Of a stretch of DNA of 51,897 nt, positions 16,756-24,525 are shown in pieces (the stretch's first letter is position 1; every line of letters starts with the position of its first letter). A program made the translations under genes and the position numbers. Under the pieces are notes generated by a model. The model saw only the letters and a list, made by a program, of their open reading frames with translations. It was not told the origin of the DNA and made no database searches. Origin of the DNA: DATAEG01 sp051001975 (lineage in GTDB: Bacteria; Actinomycetota; Actinomycetes; Mycobacteriales; Jatrophihabitantaceae); the NCBI GenBank assembly GCA_051001975.1, contig JBPCMU010000041.1, positions 1-51,897 of the forward strand, given 5' to 3'.

Positions 16756-19127
16756 TCCGGCAATCGCGCTACCCGGTCGAGCCGTGGCACGTCCGCGAGC
16801 TCGGCCTCGACTTCGAGCTGCTGGCACAGTCGGAGTCGATCTTCGCGCTGTCCAACGGGCACATCGGGGTGCGCGGCAACCTGGACGAGGGCGACCCCGC
16901 AGGACTGCCCGGCACGTACCTCAACTCGTTCTTCGAACAGCGCCCGTTGCCCTACGCCGAGGGCGGGTTCGGGTATCCGGAGTCGGGCCAGACGCTGGTG
17001 AACGTCACCGACGGTAAACTCATCCGGCTGCTGGTGGACGATGAGCCGTTCGATATGCGCTACGGCGTCGTGCACCACCACGAGCGGATCCTGGACCTGC
17101 GCAGCGGACTGCTACGCCGCGTTGTGGAGTGGGAATCACCGTCCGGCCGGGTGGTCCGGCTGCGCTCCACGCGGCTGGTCTCCTTCACCCAGCGCGCCAT
17201 CATGGCGATCAACTGGGAGGTCGAGGCGGTCAGCTCACAGGTTCGTATCGTCTTCCAGTCCGAGCTGGTCGCCAACGAGCCGGTCGGCAAGACCTCGAGC
17301 GATCCGCGCGTTTCGGCGATGCTGGAACGCCCACTGATCGCCGAAGAGCACAGCGCAGACGGCACCCGCGCCGTGCTCATCCATCACACCGCAAACAGCC
17401 AGCTGCGGATGGCCGCCGGGATGGATCATGTGCTCCACGGTGTCGATGGCGACGGCAAGGCAGAAGGCCGGATGTTCGACCAGGACGACTGGGCCCGGCT
17501 CACCTCCGGCACGCTGCTGCGCAAGGGCCAACGCTTCGGGCTCACCAAGTTCGTCGCCTACGGGTGGTCCAGTCAGCGCACGCTGCCGGCGCTGCGTGAT
17601 CAGACCGACGCGGCGCTCTCCGCGGTGCTGCGGACCGGCTGGGAAGGCTTGGTCAAGGAGCAGCGGGCCGCCGTCGACGAGTTCTGGGATGGCGCCGACG
17701 TCGAGATCGAGGGCGACCCGGTCGTGCAGCAGGCCGTCCGGTTCGGCCTTTGGCACGTGCTGCAAGCGGGCCGGCGGGCCGAGCAGCGAGCCATTCCGGC
17801 CAAGGGCCTGACTGGTCCCGGCTACGACGGCCATGCCTTCTGGGACACCGAGTCGTTCGTGTTGCCGGTGCTCACTGCAGCGGCCCCGCGGGCTGCCGCC
17901 GACGCGCTGCGCTGGCGGCACTCTACGCTCGACCTGGCGATCGAACGGGCCCACGCCCTCGGCCTGCGCGGTGCCGCGTTCCCGTGGCGCACCATCCGCG
18001 GGCAGGAGTGCTCTGCGTACTGGCCGGCCGGCACCGCCGCGTTCCACATCAACGCGGACATCGCGATGGCTATCGCCCGCCACGTCTGGTGGACCGGTGA
18101 CGAGGACTTCGAGCGCGAGTGCGGATTGCCACTACTGGTGGAGACAGCCCGGCTGTGGATGTCCCTGGGCTACCACGGCCGCGACGGCAAGTTCCACATC
18201 GACGGAGTCACCGGACCGGATGAGTACAGCGCGGTCGTCGACGACAACGCCTACACCAACCTGATGGCGGCACGGAACCTCACCGCGGCCGCTGCCGTCG
18301 CCGAGCGCTGGCCCGAACAGGCCGAGGACCGGCGGGTGACGGCGCAGGAGATCGCGGCTTGGACCGCGGCCGCAGCGGTGATCGCGGTGCCTTTCGATGA
18401 GGAGCGCGACCTCCCCGAGCAGGACCGGGGCTGGACGCGCCATGAAGTATGGGACTTCGCCGCCACGCAGGAGGCGGGAAAGTACCCGCTGCTACTGCAC
18501 TTCCCCTACTTCGACATCTACCGCAAGCAGGTGAGCAAGCAGGCTGATCTGGTGCTGGCGATGCACTGGTGCGGCGACGCCTACACCCCGGAGCAGAAGG
18601 CCAAGGCGTTCGCATACTACGAGGGTGTCACGGTGCGGGACTCGTCTCTTTCCGCGTGCACGCAGGCGGTGCTCGCGGCCGAAGTCGGTCACCTCGACCT
18701 CGCGCACGACTACCTGACCGAGGCCGCGCTGATGGACTTGCGCGATCTCGAGCACAACACCCGCGACGGCGTGCACGTCGCGTCGCTGGCCGGCGCCTGG
18801 CTGGCGCTGGTGGCCGGCTTCGGCGGGATGCGTGATCACGGCGGCCAGCTCAGCTTCGCGCCGCGGCTGCCGAAGACGATGGACAAGCTGAGCTTCGCCC
18901 TGCGGTGGCGAGGCTGCAAGGTGCGCGTGGTGATCACCCATGGCCAGGCCCAGTATTCGCTGGAGGACGGCGACGGCGCGCACTTGGAACTGCTGCACCA
19001 CGGCGAGACGTTCACGGTGAGTACGTCCGAGCCGATCACGCTGCCGATCACACCCATCACGCCCATCACCGAGCGGCCGACCCAGCCGGCCGGGCGGAAG
19101 CCGGTGCGTGCGCTGTCGGCAGAATGA
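16752..19127 (+). CDS. Glycoside hydrolase family 65 protein (disaccharide phosphorylase)
   Basis: 791 residues, the normal GH65 size. It has the N-terminal beta-sandwich domain (EPWHVRELGLDFELLAQSES) and then the (alpha/alpha)6 barrel with GHAFWDTESFVLPVL. The general acid Glu lies in GVTGPDEYSAVVDDNAYTN. GH65 enzymes are maltose, trehalose, kojibiose or nigerose phosphorylases, or hydrolases. Direct coupling to a beta-phosphoglucomutase gene argues for an inverting phosphorylase making beta-glucose 1-phosphate. No signal peptide, so it acts in the cytoplasm. The C-terminal tail is rich in TPITPIT and may be disordered. The exact disaccharide cannot be read from sequence. Confidence 0.92.
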   Translation: MIRQSRYPVEPWHVRELGLDFELLAQSESIFALSNGHIGVRGNLDEGDPAGLPGTYLNSFFEQRPLPYAEGGFGYPESGQTLVNVTDGKLIRLLVDDEPFDMRYGVVHHHERILDLRSGLLRRVVEWESPSGRVVRLRSTRLVSFTQRAIMAINWEVEAVSSQVRIVFQSELVANEPVGKTSSDPRVSAMLERPLIAEEHSADGTRAVLIHHTANSQLRMAAGMDHVLHGVDGDGKAEGRMFDQDDWARLTSGTLLRKGQRFGLTKFVAYGWSSQRTLPALRDQTDAALSAVLRTGWEGLVKEQRAAVDEFWDGADVEIEGDPVVQQAVRFGLWHVLQAGRRAEQRAIPAKGLTGPGYDGHAFWDTESFVLPVLTAAAPRAAADALRWRHSTLDLAIERAHALGLRGAAFPWRTIRGQECSAYWPAGTAAFHINADIAMAIARHVWWTGDEDFERECGLPLLVETARLWMSLGYHGRDGKFHIDGVTGPDEYSAVVDDNAYTNLMAARNLTAAAAVAERWPEQAEDRRVTAQEIAAWTAAAAVIAVPFDEERDLPEQDRGWTRHEVWDFAATQEAGKYPLLLHFPYFDIYRKQVSKQADLVLAMHWCGDAYTPEQKAKAFAYYEGVTVRDSSLSACTQAVLAAEVGHLDLAHDYLTEAALMDLRDLEHNTRDGVHVASLAGAWLALVAGFGGMRDHGGQLSFAPRLPKTMDKLSFALRWRGCKVRVVITHGQAQYSLEDGDGAHLELLHHGETFTVSTSEPITLPITPITPITERPTQPAGRKPVRALSAE

Positions 19128-19156
19128 CGTGGCCGCGTTGATCTCCGTCGTGGAGG

Positions 19157-19212
19157 TCAGCCGAGTCGCTTGGTGAAGAACACCCGGTCCAGTCCGTCAT
19201 CGATGCGCCGAC
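19157..19212 (-). pseudogene. C-terminal remnant of a GNAT acetyltransferase
   Basis: Read on the minus strand, this short frame encodes GRRIDDGLDRVFFTKRLG and a TGA stop at 19157-19159. That string is the typical C-terminal strand of GNAT proteins related to the one whose N-terminal half lies at 22256-22513 on the same strand. Upstream of about 19212 the similarity stops and the adjacent bases read as part of an FtsX-like permease on the plus strand. I infer that the two GNAT pieces were once one gene following paaK. Confidence 0.5.
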
Positions 19213-21431
19213 CAGCCGGGCAGGTGGTGCAGGACCGCTCGTTCTACGCTCAGCTGGTTGGCAGCCGCGTGCGAAGTGGTCGACCGCCACTTGGGCACGG
19301 CTGGTCGGCAGCAGCGTTCACGCCGTACCGGCTGATCGCAGGCACACCGCCGGGAGCCCCCGATCAGGTGGTGCTGGCCGGTGCGCCGCGCGGCACGGTA
19401 GGCCAGCACGTCAGCGTGCTGACATCGGCCGGACCAGCCACCTACCGGGTCAGCGGAGTGACCGCGGCAACCTCGTTCGAGCAGGCGGTGTTCTTCTCCG
19501 ACCAGCGGGCCGCGCAGTTGAGCCCACCGGTCAATGCCGCAGTCGTGTACGGCGCGACCAACACACTGAGCCAATCGATCGCCGTCCTGAACCGCAGCCA
19601 ACCGGACAACCTGCCCGTGGTGATGCTGACCGGAAACGCCCGCCACAACGCCGACCCAACCCGCGCTGAGGAACAGTTGGCATTGCTGGGGGTGACCGGC
19701 CTCTTGGGAGTGACCGGCGGGCTCGCGGCGCTCGTCTCGATCTTTCTTGTCGGCGCCACCTTCGCGTTCTCAGTCAACCAGCGCCAGCGCGAACTGGCAT
19801 TGCTGCGGCTGGTCGGCACCAGTGCCCGGCAGATCAGAACAATGGTGCTGGCTGAGGCCGCGCTGATCGGGTTGGCTGCCTCCACCATGGGCTCACTGAT
19901 CGGCCTGGTCGGCGGCCCCCTACTGGCGCACTGGTTAGTCACCTGCGGCGCCGCGCCCAACTGGTTCCGGGTCCAGCTGTCACCACTGGTGCTGGTGACC
20001 GTTGCCGGCGTGATGGCCACGGGAGTGTGCGTGGCGCTGGTCGGTGCTGTGGTGGCCAGTCAGCGCGCCAGCCGGATCCGCCCGATCGAGGCGCTGCGCC
20101 AATCGCAGGTGAGTGCGACAGGAATGGGAGTGGCCCGGTGGTCGCTGGGGGTGCTCACTCTGATCGTCGGCGTCACGTTGCTGTGGCTGGTTCCATTGGC
20201 CAATCCGCTGGTCGCGATCGGACTGAACCAGGGCTTCGCGGTGGTGCTGGTCGTGGCGGTCTCTCTCCTCGCCCCGGTTGCGGTCCGCCCCGTCGCACGG
20301 CTGGTCACTCTTCCACTGGTCGCACTGAGCGGGGCCACCGGGTTACTGATCCGGCAGAACACATTCGCCTCTGTTCGCCGAGCGGCCGCCACAGCGGTGC
20401 CGGTGATCTTCACGCTAGGACTCGCCGCGGTCCTGCTCAGCTCGCTGGACACTCTGAATGCAGCGAAGTCCCACGAGCTCGATCGATCGTTGTCGTCGCA
20501 GTTCACCGTGCTCAGCACGAACGGTCCGGGCCTGGACCAGTCAGTGGTGGACCGGGTGGCCGGGTTACCAGGCGTGGTCAGCGAGCCGGTTCGCCCCGTG
20601 CAGCTCTACGGCCCGCAGCGCGACAGCACCAGCTTCGTGCAGTACCAGGCGCAGGCGGTTAAGCCAGCAGCATTGAGGACGCTGTTCAACCTGCAGGTGG
20701 TCACGGGCTCAGTCGCTCGACTGACCGATAGCACAGTGGTGATCGACGAGGAATGGGGTAAGAAGGTCGGCGACAAGGTGCCAGTCATTTTCGGCGATGG
20801 CACCCGCAAACAACTGACGGTCGTGGCAGTATTACGCACCGGGTTCGGGAACAATGCAGCGTTCGTGACCTCATCCCACGCCAGCGGGGTGCTGGCCGAC
20901 CGTATCGACGTACGCGGTCCGGTCGGTTTGACTGCCGCGGCGATCGCTTCGGCGATCGGGCGACCGGATGTGACGGTGGTGTCGACCGCGGACTGGTCGG
21001 GCTCAGTCAACCGACACCAGGTCGACCACAGCCGTCAGAATGCGACCATCGTCCTGATCATCCTGCTGCTTTTCAGCGGGATAGCCGCAGCAAACACCAT
21101 CGTGATGGCCACCTCAGCGCGCGGCCGCGAGTTCGCGGCGCTGCGGCTGGCCGGCATGGGCAGGTTGCAGATCGTGGTCATCAGCACCACTGAATCGCTC
21201 ATCGCTGTGGTGGTCGGGGCGCTGCTCGCAGGATCCGCCACCGCCATCGCGGTGACCGGTCTCACCGCGGCCATCCGGGAGGTGACCGATTCATCCCGCG
21301 TCGTCATTCCATGGGCCACACTGGCCAGCTTGACTGGCGCGATCTCGGCAGTCGCGGTGCTGTCGACGGTCATCCCCGGCCTGTTTGTGATGCGCACCCC
21401 ATCGATTCAGCTCATCGGTAGTCGCGAGTAG
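19203..21431 (+). CDS. FtsX-like ABC transporter permease, N-terminally truncated (probable pseudogene)
   Basis: About 742 residues. Periplasmic MacB/FtsX core segments (DRSFYAQLV, PLGHGWSAA) are followed by an FtsX domain of three helices (near residues 160-290), a second helix cluster, another periplasmic domain and a C-terminal FtsX domain ending SIQLIGSRE. Full-length members begin with about 90 further residues including the first transmembrane helix, which are absent. The sequence starts abruptly beside the GNAT remnant. Possible starts (TTG 19170, ATG 19203) lack ribosome sites. No ATPase partner lies nearby. It is followed by a broken response regulator. Two-module permeases of this type normally work with a MacB/LolD-type ATPase, often with a two-component system. 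Confidence 0.75.
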   Translation: MRRPAGQVVQDRSFYAQLVGSRVRSGRPPLGHGWSAAAFTPYRLIAGTPPGAPDQVVLAGAPRGTVGQHVSVLTSAGPATYRVSGVTAATSFEQAVFFSDQRAAQLSPPVNAAVVYGATNTLSQSIAVLNRSQPDNLPVVMLTGNARHNADPTRAEEQLALLGVTGLLGVTGGLAALVSIFLVGATFAFSVNQRQRELALLRLVGTSARQIRTMVLAEAALIGLAASTMGSLIGLVGGPLLAHWLVTCGAAPNWFRVQLSPLVLVTVAGVMATGVCVALVGAVVASQRASRIRPIEALRQSQVSATGMGVARWSLGVLTLIVGVTLLWLVPLANPLVAIGLNQGFAVVLVVAVSLLAPVAVRPVARLVTLPLVALSGATGLLIRQNTFASVRRAAATAVPVIFTLGLAAVLLSSLDTLNAAKSHELDRSLSSQFTVLSTNGPGLDQSVVDRVAGLPGVVSEPVRPVQLYGPQRDSTSFVQYQAQAVKPAALRTLFNLQVVTGSVARLTDSTVVIDEEWGKKVGDKVPVIFGDGTRKQLTVVAVLRTGFGNNAAFVTSSHASGVLADRIDVRGPVGLTAAAIASAIGRPDVTVVSTADWSGSVNRHQVDHSRQNATIVLIILLLFSGIAAANTIVMATSARGREFAALRLAGMGRLQIVVISTTESLIAVVVGALLAGSATAIAVTGLTAAIREVTDSSRVVIPWATLASLTGAISAVAVLSTVIPGLFVMRTPSIQLIGSRE

Positions 21432-21523
21432 CGCAGGCCCACTGCCGTACGGGCACCGACGCCGCCGATAGCCAGGTGATCTAGCACCGCCCGAGCCCGG
21501 GCCTCGGACCTAGGCTGTGCGAC

Positions 21524-22192
21524 ATGTCGACCACGTCGGCGCAGCGGACGCTGCGGATCCTGATCGCCGAGGACAGCGTGCTCGTGCGCGAGGGCCTGAT
21601 CCGGGTGCTGAACCGATTCGGGCACGAGGTCGTTGCAACGCTGCCGGATGCGGAAGGCTTCATCGAAGCAATCGCTGAGCACAACCCGGATCTGCTGATC
21701 ACCGACGTCCGGTTGCCGCCCAACCTCAGCGACGACGGTCTGCGCGCGGCGACCGCCGTACGCAATCACTATCCGACGATGCCGGTGCTGGTCCTCAGTC
21801 AATACATCAAGCGGATCTACGCCAGCGAGCTGATCTCCCTCGGTGATGGGACCGGCATCGGGTACCTACTCAAGGAGCGAATAGGGGACCTGTAGACCTT
21901 TGCGCAGGCGCTGCAGACGCTCGTGGACGGCGGAACAGTATTCGACCCCGAGGTGGTTCGCGAGATGCTGCGGCATGCCCGCGATCCGATTCGGCGCCTG
22001 TCCAAGCGTGAACGCGAAGTGTTAGCACTGATAGCCGAAGGACACTCCAACGCCGCCATCGCGCGGGCCCTCACCGTCAGCGAAGCAGCGGTAAGCAAAC
22101 ATGTCGGCGCGATCCTGGCCAAGCTAGATCTGCCACCGGACGAGAGCAGCCATCGACGGGTGCTCGCAGTGCGCGCCTACCTCAACGGCTGA
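21524..22192 (+). pseudogene. NarL/FixJ-type response regulator interrupted by an in-frame TAG
   Basis: The receiver domain (ILIAEDSVLVREGL, phospho-acceptor Asp in LLITDVRLPP, Lys in GYLLKERIGDL) and the LuxR-type helix-turn-helix (LSKREREVLALIAEGHSNAAIARAL, AAVSKHVGAIL) are both well preserved and in the same frame. A single TAG at 21893-21895 separates them, between GDL and TFAQAL. Without it the protein would be about 222 residues, the normal length. Truncation leaves a receiver alone, so promoter control is lost unless the downstream part is restarted at GTG 21923. No histidine kinase gene is present, so the locus seems to be decaying together with the truncated permease. Confidence 0.85.
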
Positions 22193-22255
22193 GCCAGCAC
22201 CAATCAGACAGGCCCATCATCGTCCACCTCGCACGCGGCCCGGTCACCGATCCTC

Positions 22256-22513
22256 AGGTGACACGACCCTGCGGCCGTTGTTGATGCCCAGCCCGCTTGA
22301 CTAGTGCAGAGAAGAAGAGCCGCACTTCTCCCACCCCGAGCTGCCGTGCGCGCTGCTCGGCGAAGTCCAGCAGCACCCGACCGACGCCTGCGCCCTGATG
22401 CAACGGATCCACCGCGACGTTGTCGATGTCCAGGCGACGTAGTGCCCGTAGGCGCGCCGCACCAGATCGTGGATCGTCCCCGCCTCGTCGGCGGCCGCCG
22501 ACCTGACCTGCAT
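22256..22513 (-). pseudogene. GNAT acetyltransferase, N-terminal part with internal deletion and frameshift
   Basis: The ATG at 22513 is 2 bases after the paaK stop and encodes MQVRSAAADEAGTIHDLVRRAYGHYV, a standard GNAT N terminus. The frame then fails. In the +1 frame the acetyl-CoA-binding region appears: LDIDNVAVDPLHQGAGVGRVLLDF (motif A, QGAGVGR) then RQLGVGEVRLFF. About 35-40 residues expected between the two parts are missing. After about 22310 the similarity stops. The matching C terminus lies about 3.1 kb away at 19157-19212. The gene was probably the last member of the paaI-paaK-GNAT operon. Confidence 0.7.
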
Positions 22514-22515
22514 GC

Positions 22516-23823
22516 TCAGCCTTTCGGCCGCTGGTCCAGCACCCGACGGGCCTTACCGAGCGAGCGCTCCACGCCGTCGGGTGCCACCACGTCCACGGTG
22601 ACGGTGACCCCGACCCGGTCCTTCACCAGGCGGGCCAGTTGTGCGCCGGCAGCCGCGCCGTCCGACTCGGCGGAATCGGTGCGCCGCTCGACGCGGACGG
22701 TCATCGTGTCCAGCCGGTTCTCGGTGTCCAGCACGCAGAGGAAATGCGGCGCCAGCGCCGGCACGTGCAGGATGAGCTCCTCGATCTGTGTCGGGAACAG
22801 GTTGACGCCGCGCAGGATGATCATGTCGTCGGTACGCCCGGTGATCTTCTCCATCCGGCGCATCGTGCGGGCCGTCCCGGGCAGCAACCTGGTCAGGTCG
22901 CGGGTGCGGTAGCGCACCACCGGCGTCGCTTGCTTCGTCAGCGAGGTGAACACCAGCTCGCCCATCTCCCCATCGGGCAGCGTCTCACCGGTACCCGGGT
23001 CGATCACCTCCGGGTAGAAGTGGTCCTCCCAGATGTGCAGGCCGTCCTTCGTCTCTACGCACTCGTTGGCGACGCCCGGGCCCATCACCTCGGACAGCCC
23101 GTAGATGTCGACGGCATGCATGTCCAGGCGCTGCTCGATCTCCCCGCGCATGTCCGGCGTCCACGGTTCGGCACCGAAGATGCCCACCTTCAGCGAGGTG
23201 GCCCTCGGGTCGACTCCCTGCCGCTCCATCTCGTCGAGGATGGCCAACATGTACGACGGCGTCACCATGATGATGTCCGGCGCGAAGTCCTGGATGAGCA
23301 TCACCTGCCGTGTGGTCTGTCCGCCGGACACCGGGATGACCGTGCAGCCCAACGCCTCGGCGCCGTAATGCGCGCCGAGGCCACCGGTGAACAGCCCGTA
23401 GCCATAGGCGATGTGCACGATGTCGCCGGCCCGTCCGCCGGAAGCGCGGATGGACCGCGCCATCACGTGCGCCCACGTGGCGATGTCGTCCTTCGTGTAG
23501 CCGACGACCGTGGGCCGGCCGGTCGTGCCCGACGACGCGTGCACCCGGACCACCTGCTCGCGGGGCACGGCGAACATGCCGAACGGATAGTTCTCGCGTA
23601 GATCCTGCTTGCCGGTAAAGGGGAATCGGGCCAGGTCTGACAGCGCACGACAGTCGTCCGGATGTACTCCGGCTGCGTCGAACGCGGCGCGGTAATGCGG
23701 GACGTTCGTGTAGGCGTGATTCAGCGACCACCGCAGCCGGTCCAGTTGCAGCGCGGCGAGCTCATCGACTGATGCCGTCTCGATGGGTTCCAGGTCGCCG
23801 GGGCGCGGGCTCAGGTCATGCAT
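22516..23823 (-). CDS. paaK: Phenylacetate-CoA ligase
   Basis: 435 residues, the usual PaaK length. The adenylate-forming P-loop is VHASSGTTGRPTVVGYT (near residue 95); later motifs include DIYGLSEVMGPGVA, VFTSLTKQATPVVRYRTRDL and ITGRTDDMIILRGVNLFP. The C-terminal swivelling domain carries the conserved Lys in LGKARRV. It activates phenylacetate to phenylacetyl-CoA for the paa catabolic pathway, or a related aryl acid. Its start overlaps the thioesterase stop by 13 bases, so the two are co-translated. No ring oxygenase (paaABCDE) is in the window. The specific acid is inferred from family only. Confidence 0.93.
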   Translation of the reverse strand: MHDLSPRPGDLEPIETASVDELAALQLDRLRWSLNHAYTNVPHYRAAFDAAGVHPDDCRALSDLARFPFTGKQDLRENYPFGMFAVPREQVVRVHASSGTTGRPTVVGYTKDDIATWAHVMARSIRASGGRAGDIVHIAYGYGLFTGGLGAHYGAEALGCTVIPVSGGQTTRQVMLIQDFAPDIIMVTPSYMLAILDEMERQGVDPRATSLKVGIFGAEPWTPDMRGEIEQRLDMHAVDIYGLSEVMGPGVANECVETKDGLHIWEDHFYPEVIDPGTGETLPDGEMGELVFTSLTKQATPVVRYRTRDLTRLLPGTARTMRRMEKITGRTDDMIILRGVNLFPTQIEELILHVPALAPHFLCVLDTENRLDTMTVRVERRTDSAESDGAAAGAQLARLVKDRVGVTVTVDVVAPDGVERSLGKARRVLDQRPKG

Positions 23824-24302
23824 CGTGGGATTCCCCCCTCCGTGACCGCACCGGCCGACCCGTCCAACAACGAGCCACGCACCGTTCGACTGCGCCCGCG
23901 CATCTCCGCCACGACCGTCCCATCGGCGCGGCGCACCGTGATGTCGTAGAGGCCGCTGCGCCCGGCCCTCGACCGCTCCACGGCGATCGCGGTGAGCACG
24001 TCGCCCTGCTTGGTCGGACGCAGGAAGTCGATGTCGCAGCCGGCCGCAACGGTGACGGCGCCGTAGGAGTTGCAGGCCACCGCGAAGGCGGTGTCCGCGA
24101 CCAGGAACACGTAGCCACCGTGCGCGATCGCGTGGCCGTTCACCATGGAACCGGTGACCTGCATTCTCACCTCGGACCGGCCGGGCGACACGTGCACCAC
24201 GCTGACGCCAGCAGTCCGGGACGCCTCGTCGCCGGCCATCATCGCCGCCGCGCTCCGCTCGGCGACAGACTGCTCGTCGGTTCCCTCCGGGTGATCGCTC
24301 AC
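23811..24302 (-). CDS. paaI: Hotdog-fold thioesterase, PaaI family
   Basis: About 163 residues. Hotdog signature: HGGYVFLVADTAFAVACNS and the preceding VNGHAIAHGG, where the conserved Asp in LVADTAF is the catalytic residue of PaaI thioesterases. Strands that follow, AAGCDIDFLRPTKQGDVLTA, are typical. It hydrolyses hydroxylated phenylacetyl-CoA esters that stall the paa pathway, freeing CoA. GTG 24302 (VSDHPEGTDEQS) is preferred; a longer frame starts at 24356 but adds an unconserved, Arg-rich stretch. The gene is directly coupled to paaK and should be its housekeeping partner. Confidence 0.88.
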   Translation of the reverse strand: MSDHPEGTDEQSVAERSAAAMMAGDEASRTAGVSVVHVSPGRSEVRMQVTGSMVNGHAIAHGGYVFLVADTAFAVACNSYGAVTVAAGCDIDFLRPTKQGDVLTAIAVERSRAGRSGLYDITVRRADGTVVAEMRGRSRTVRGSLLDGSAGAVTEGGIPRCMT

Positions 24303-24454
24303 GCAGCGAACGTTAGCGCCCCCGCGGTTTCCTCTCTGTCGCCAGCCGCTTGACACAGAGAGGTGCCGTTTCTAGGACAGTCCCGACGTACGCCAACCAA
24401 ACAGCACGCGCCATCGAGGACCGCGCGCTATGTGCTGGCGAGAATTTGTGCACT

Positions 24455-24497
24455 GGACTCGTAGGCCGAGGGATTCCTACCGGGTTGCTCCCGGTCC
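24455..24497 (-). terminator. Structured 3' region / candidate terminator after the GT-C gene
   Basis: 43 bases fold as a compact three-way junction. The closing stem is GGAC (24455-24458) with GTCC (24494-24497). Hairpin one is GTAGG/CCTAC (24461-24465, 24476-24480) and hairpin two is CGGG/CCCG (24481-24484, 24490-24493). It lies 29 bases downstream of the minus-strand stop codon at 24526, so termination is the simplest role. No T-run follows. A degenerate tRNA was considered but no acceptor stem was found. Confidence 0.4.
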
Positions 24498-24525
24498 GAC
24501 GTTGCATCTTGCCTTGGCCGCAAAG

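Noticed and set aside
19203..22192. Insertion sequence as carrier of the permease/regulator segment
   Set aside because: No transposase, terminal inverted repeat or target duplication was visible near 19212 or 22310.
24357..24525. Possible degenerate tRNA in the gap between paaI and the GT-C gene
   Set aside because: Short stems fold well but no acceptor stem, 7-base anticodon loop or T-loop consensus could be placed.
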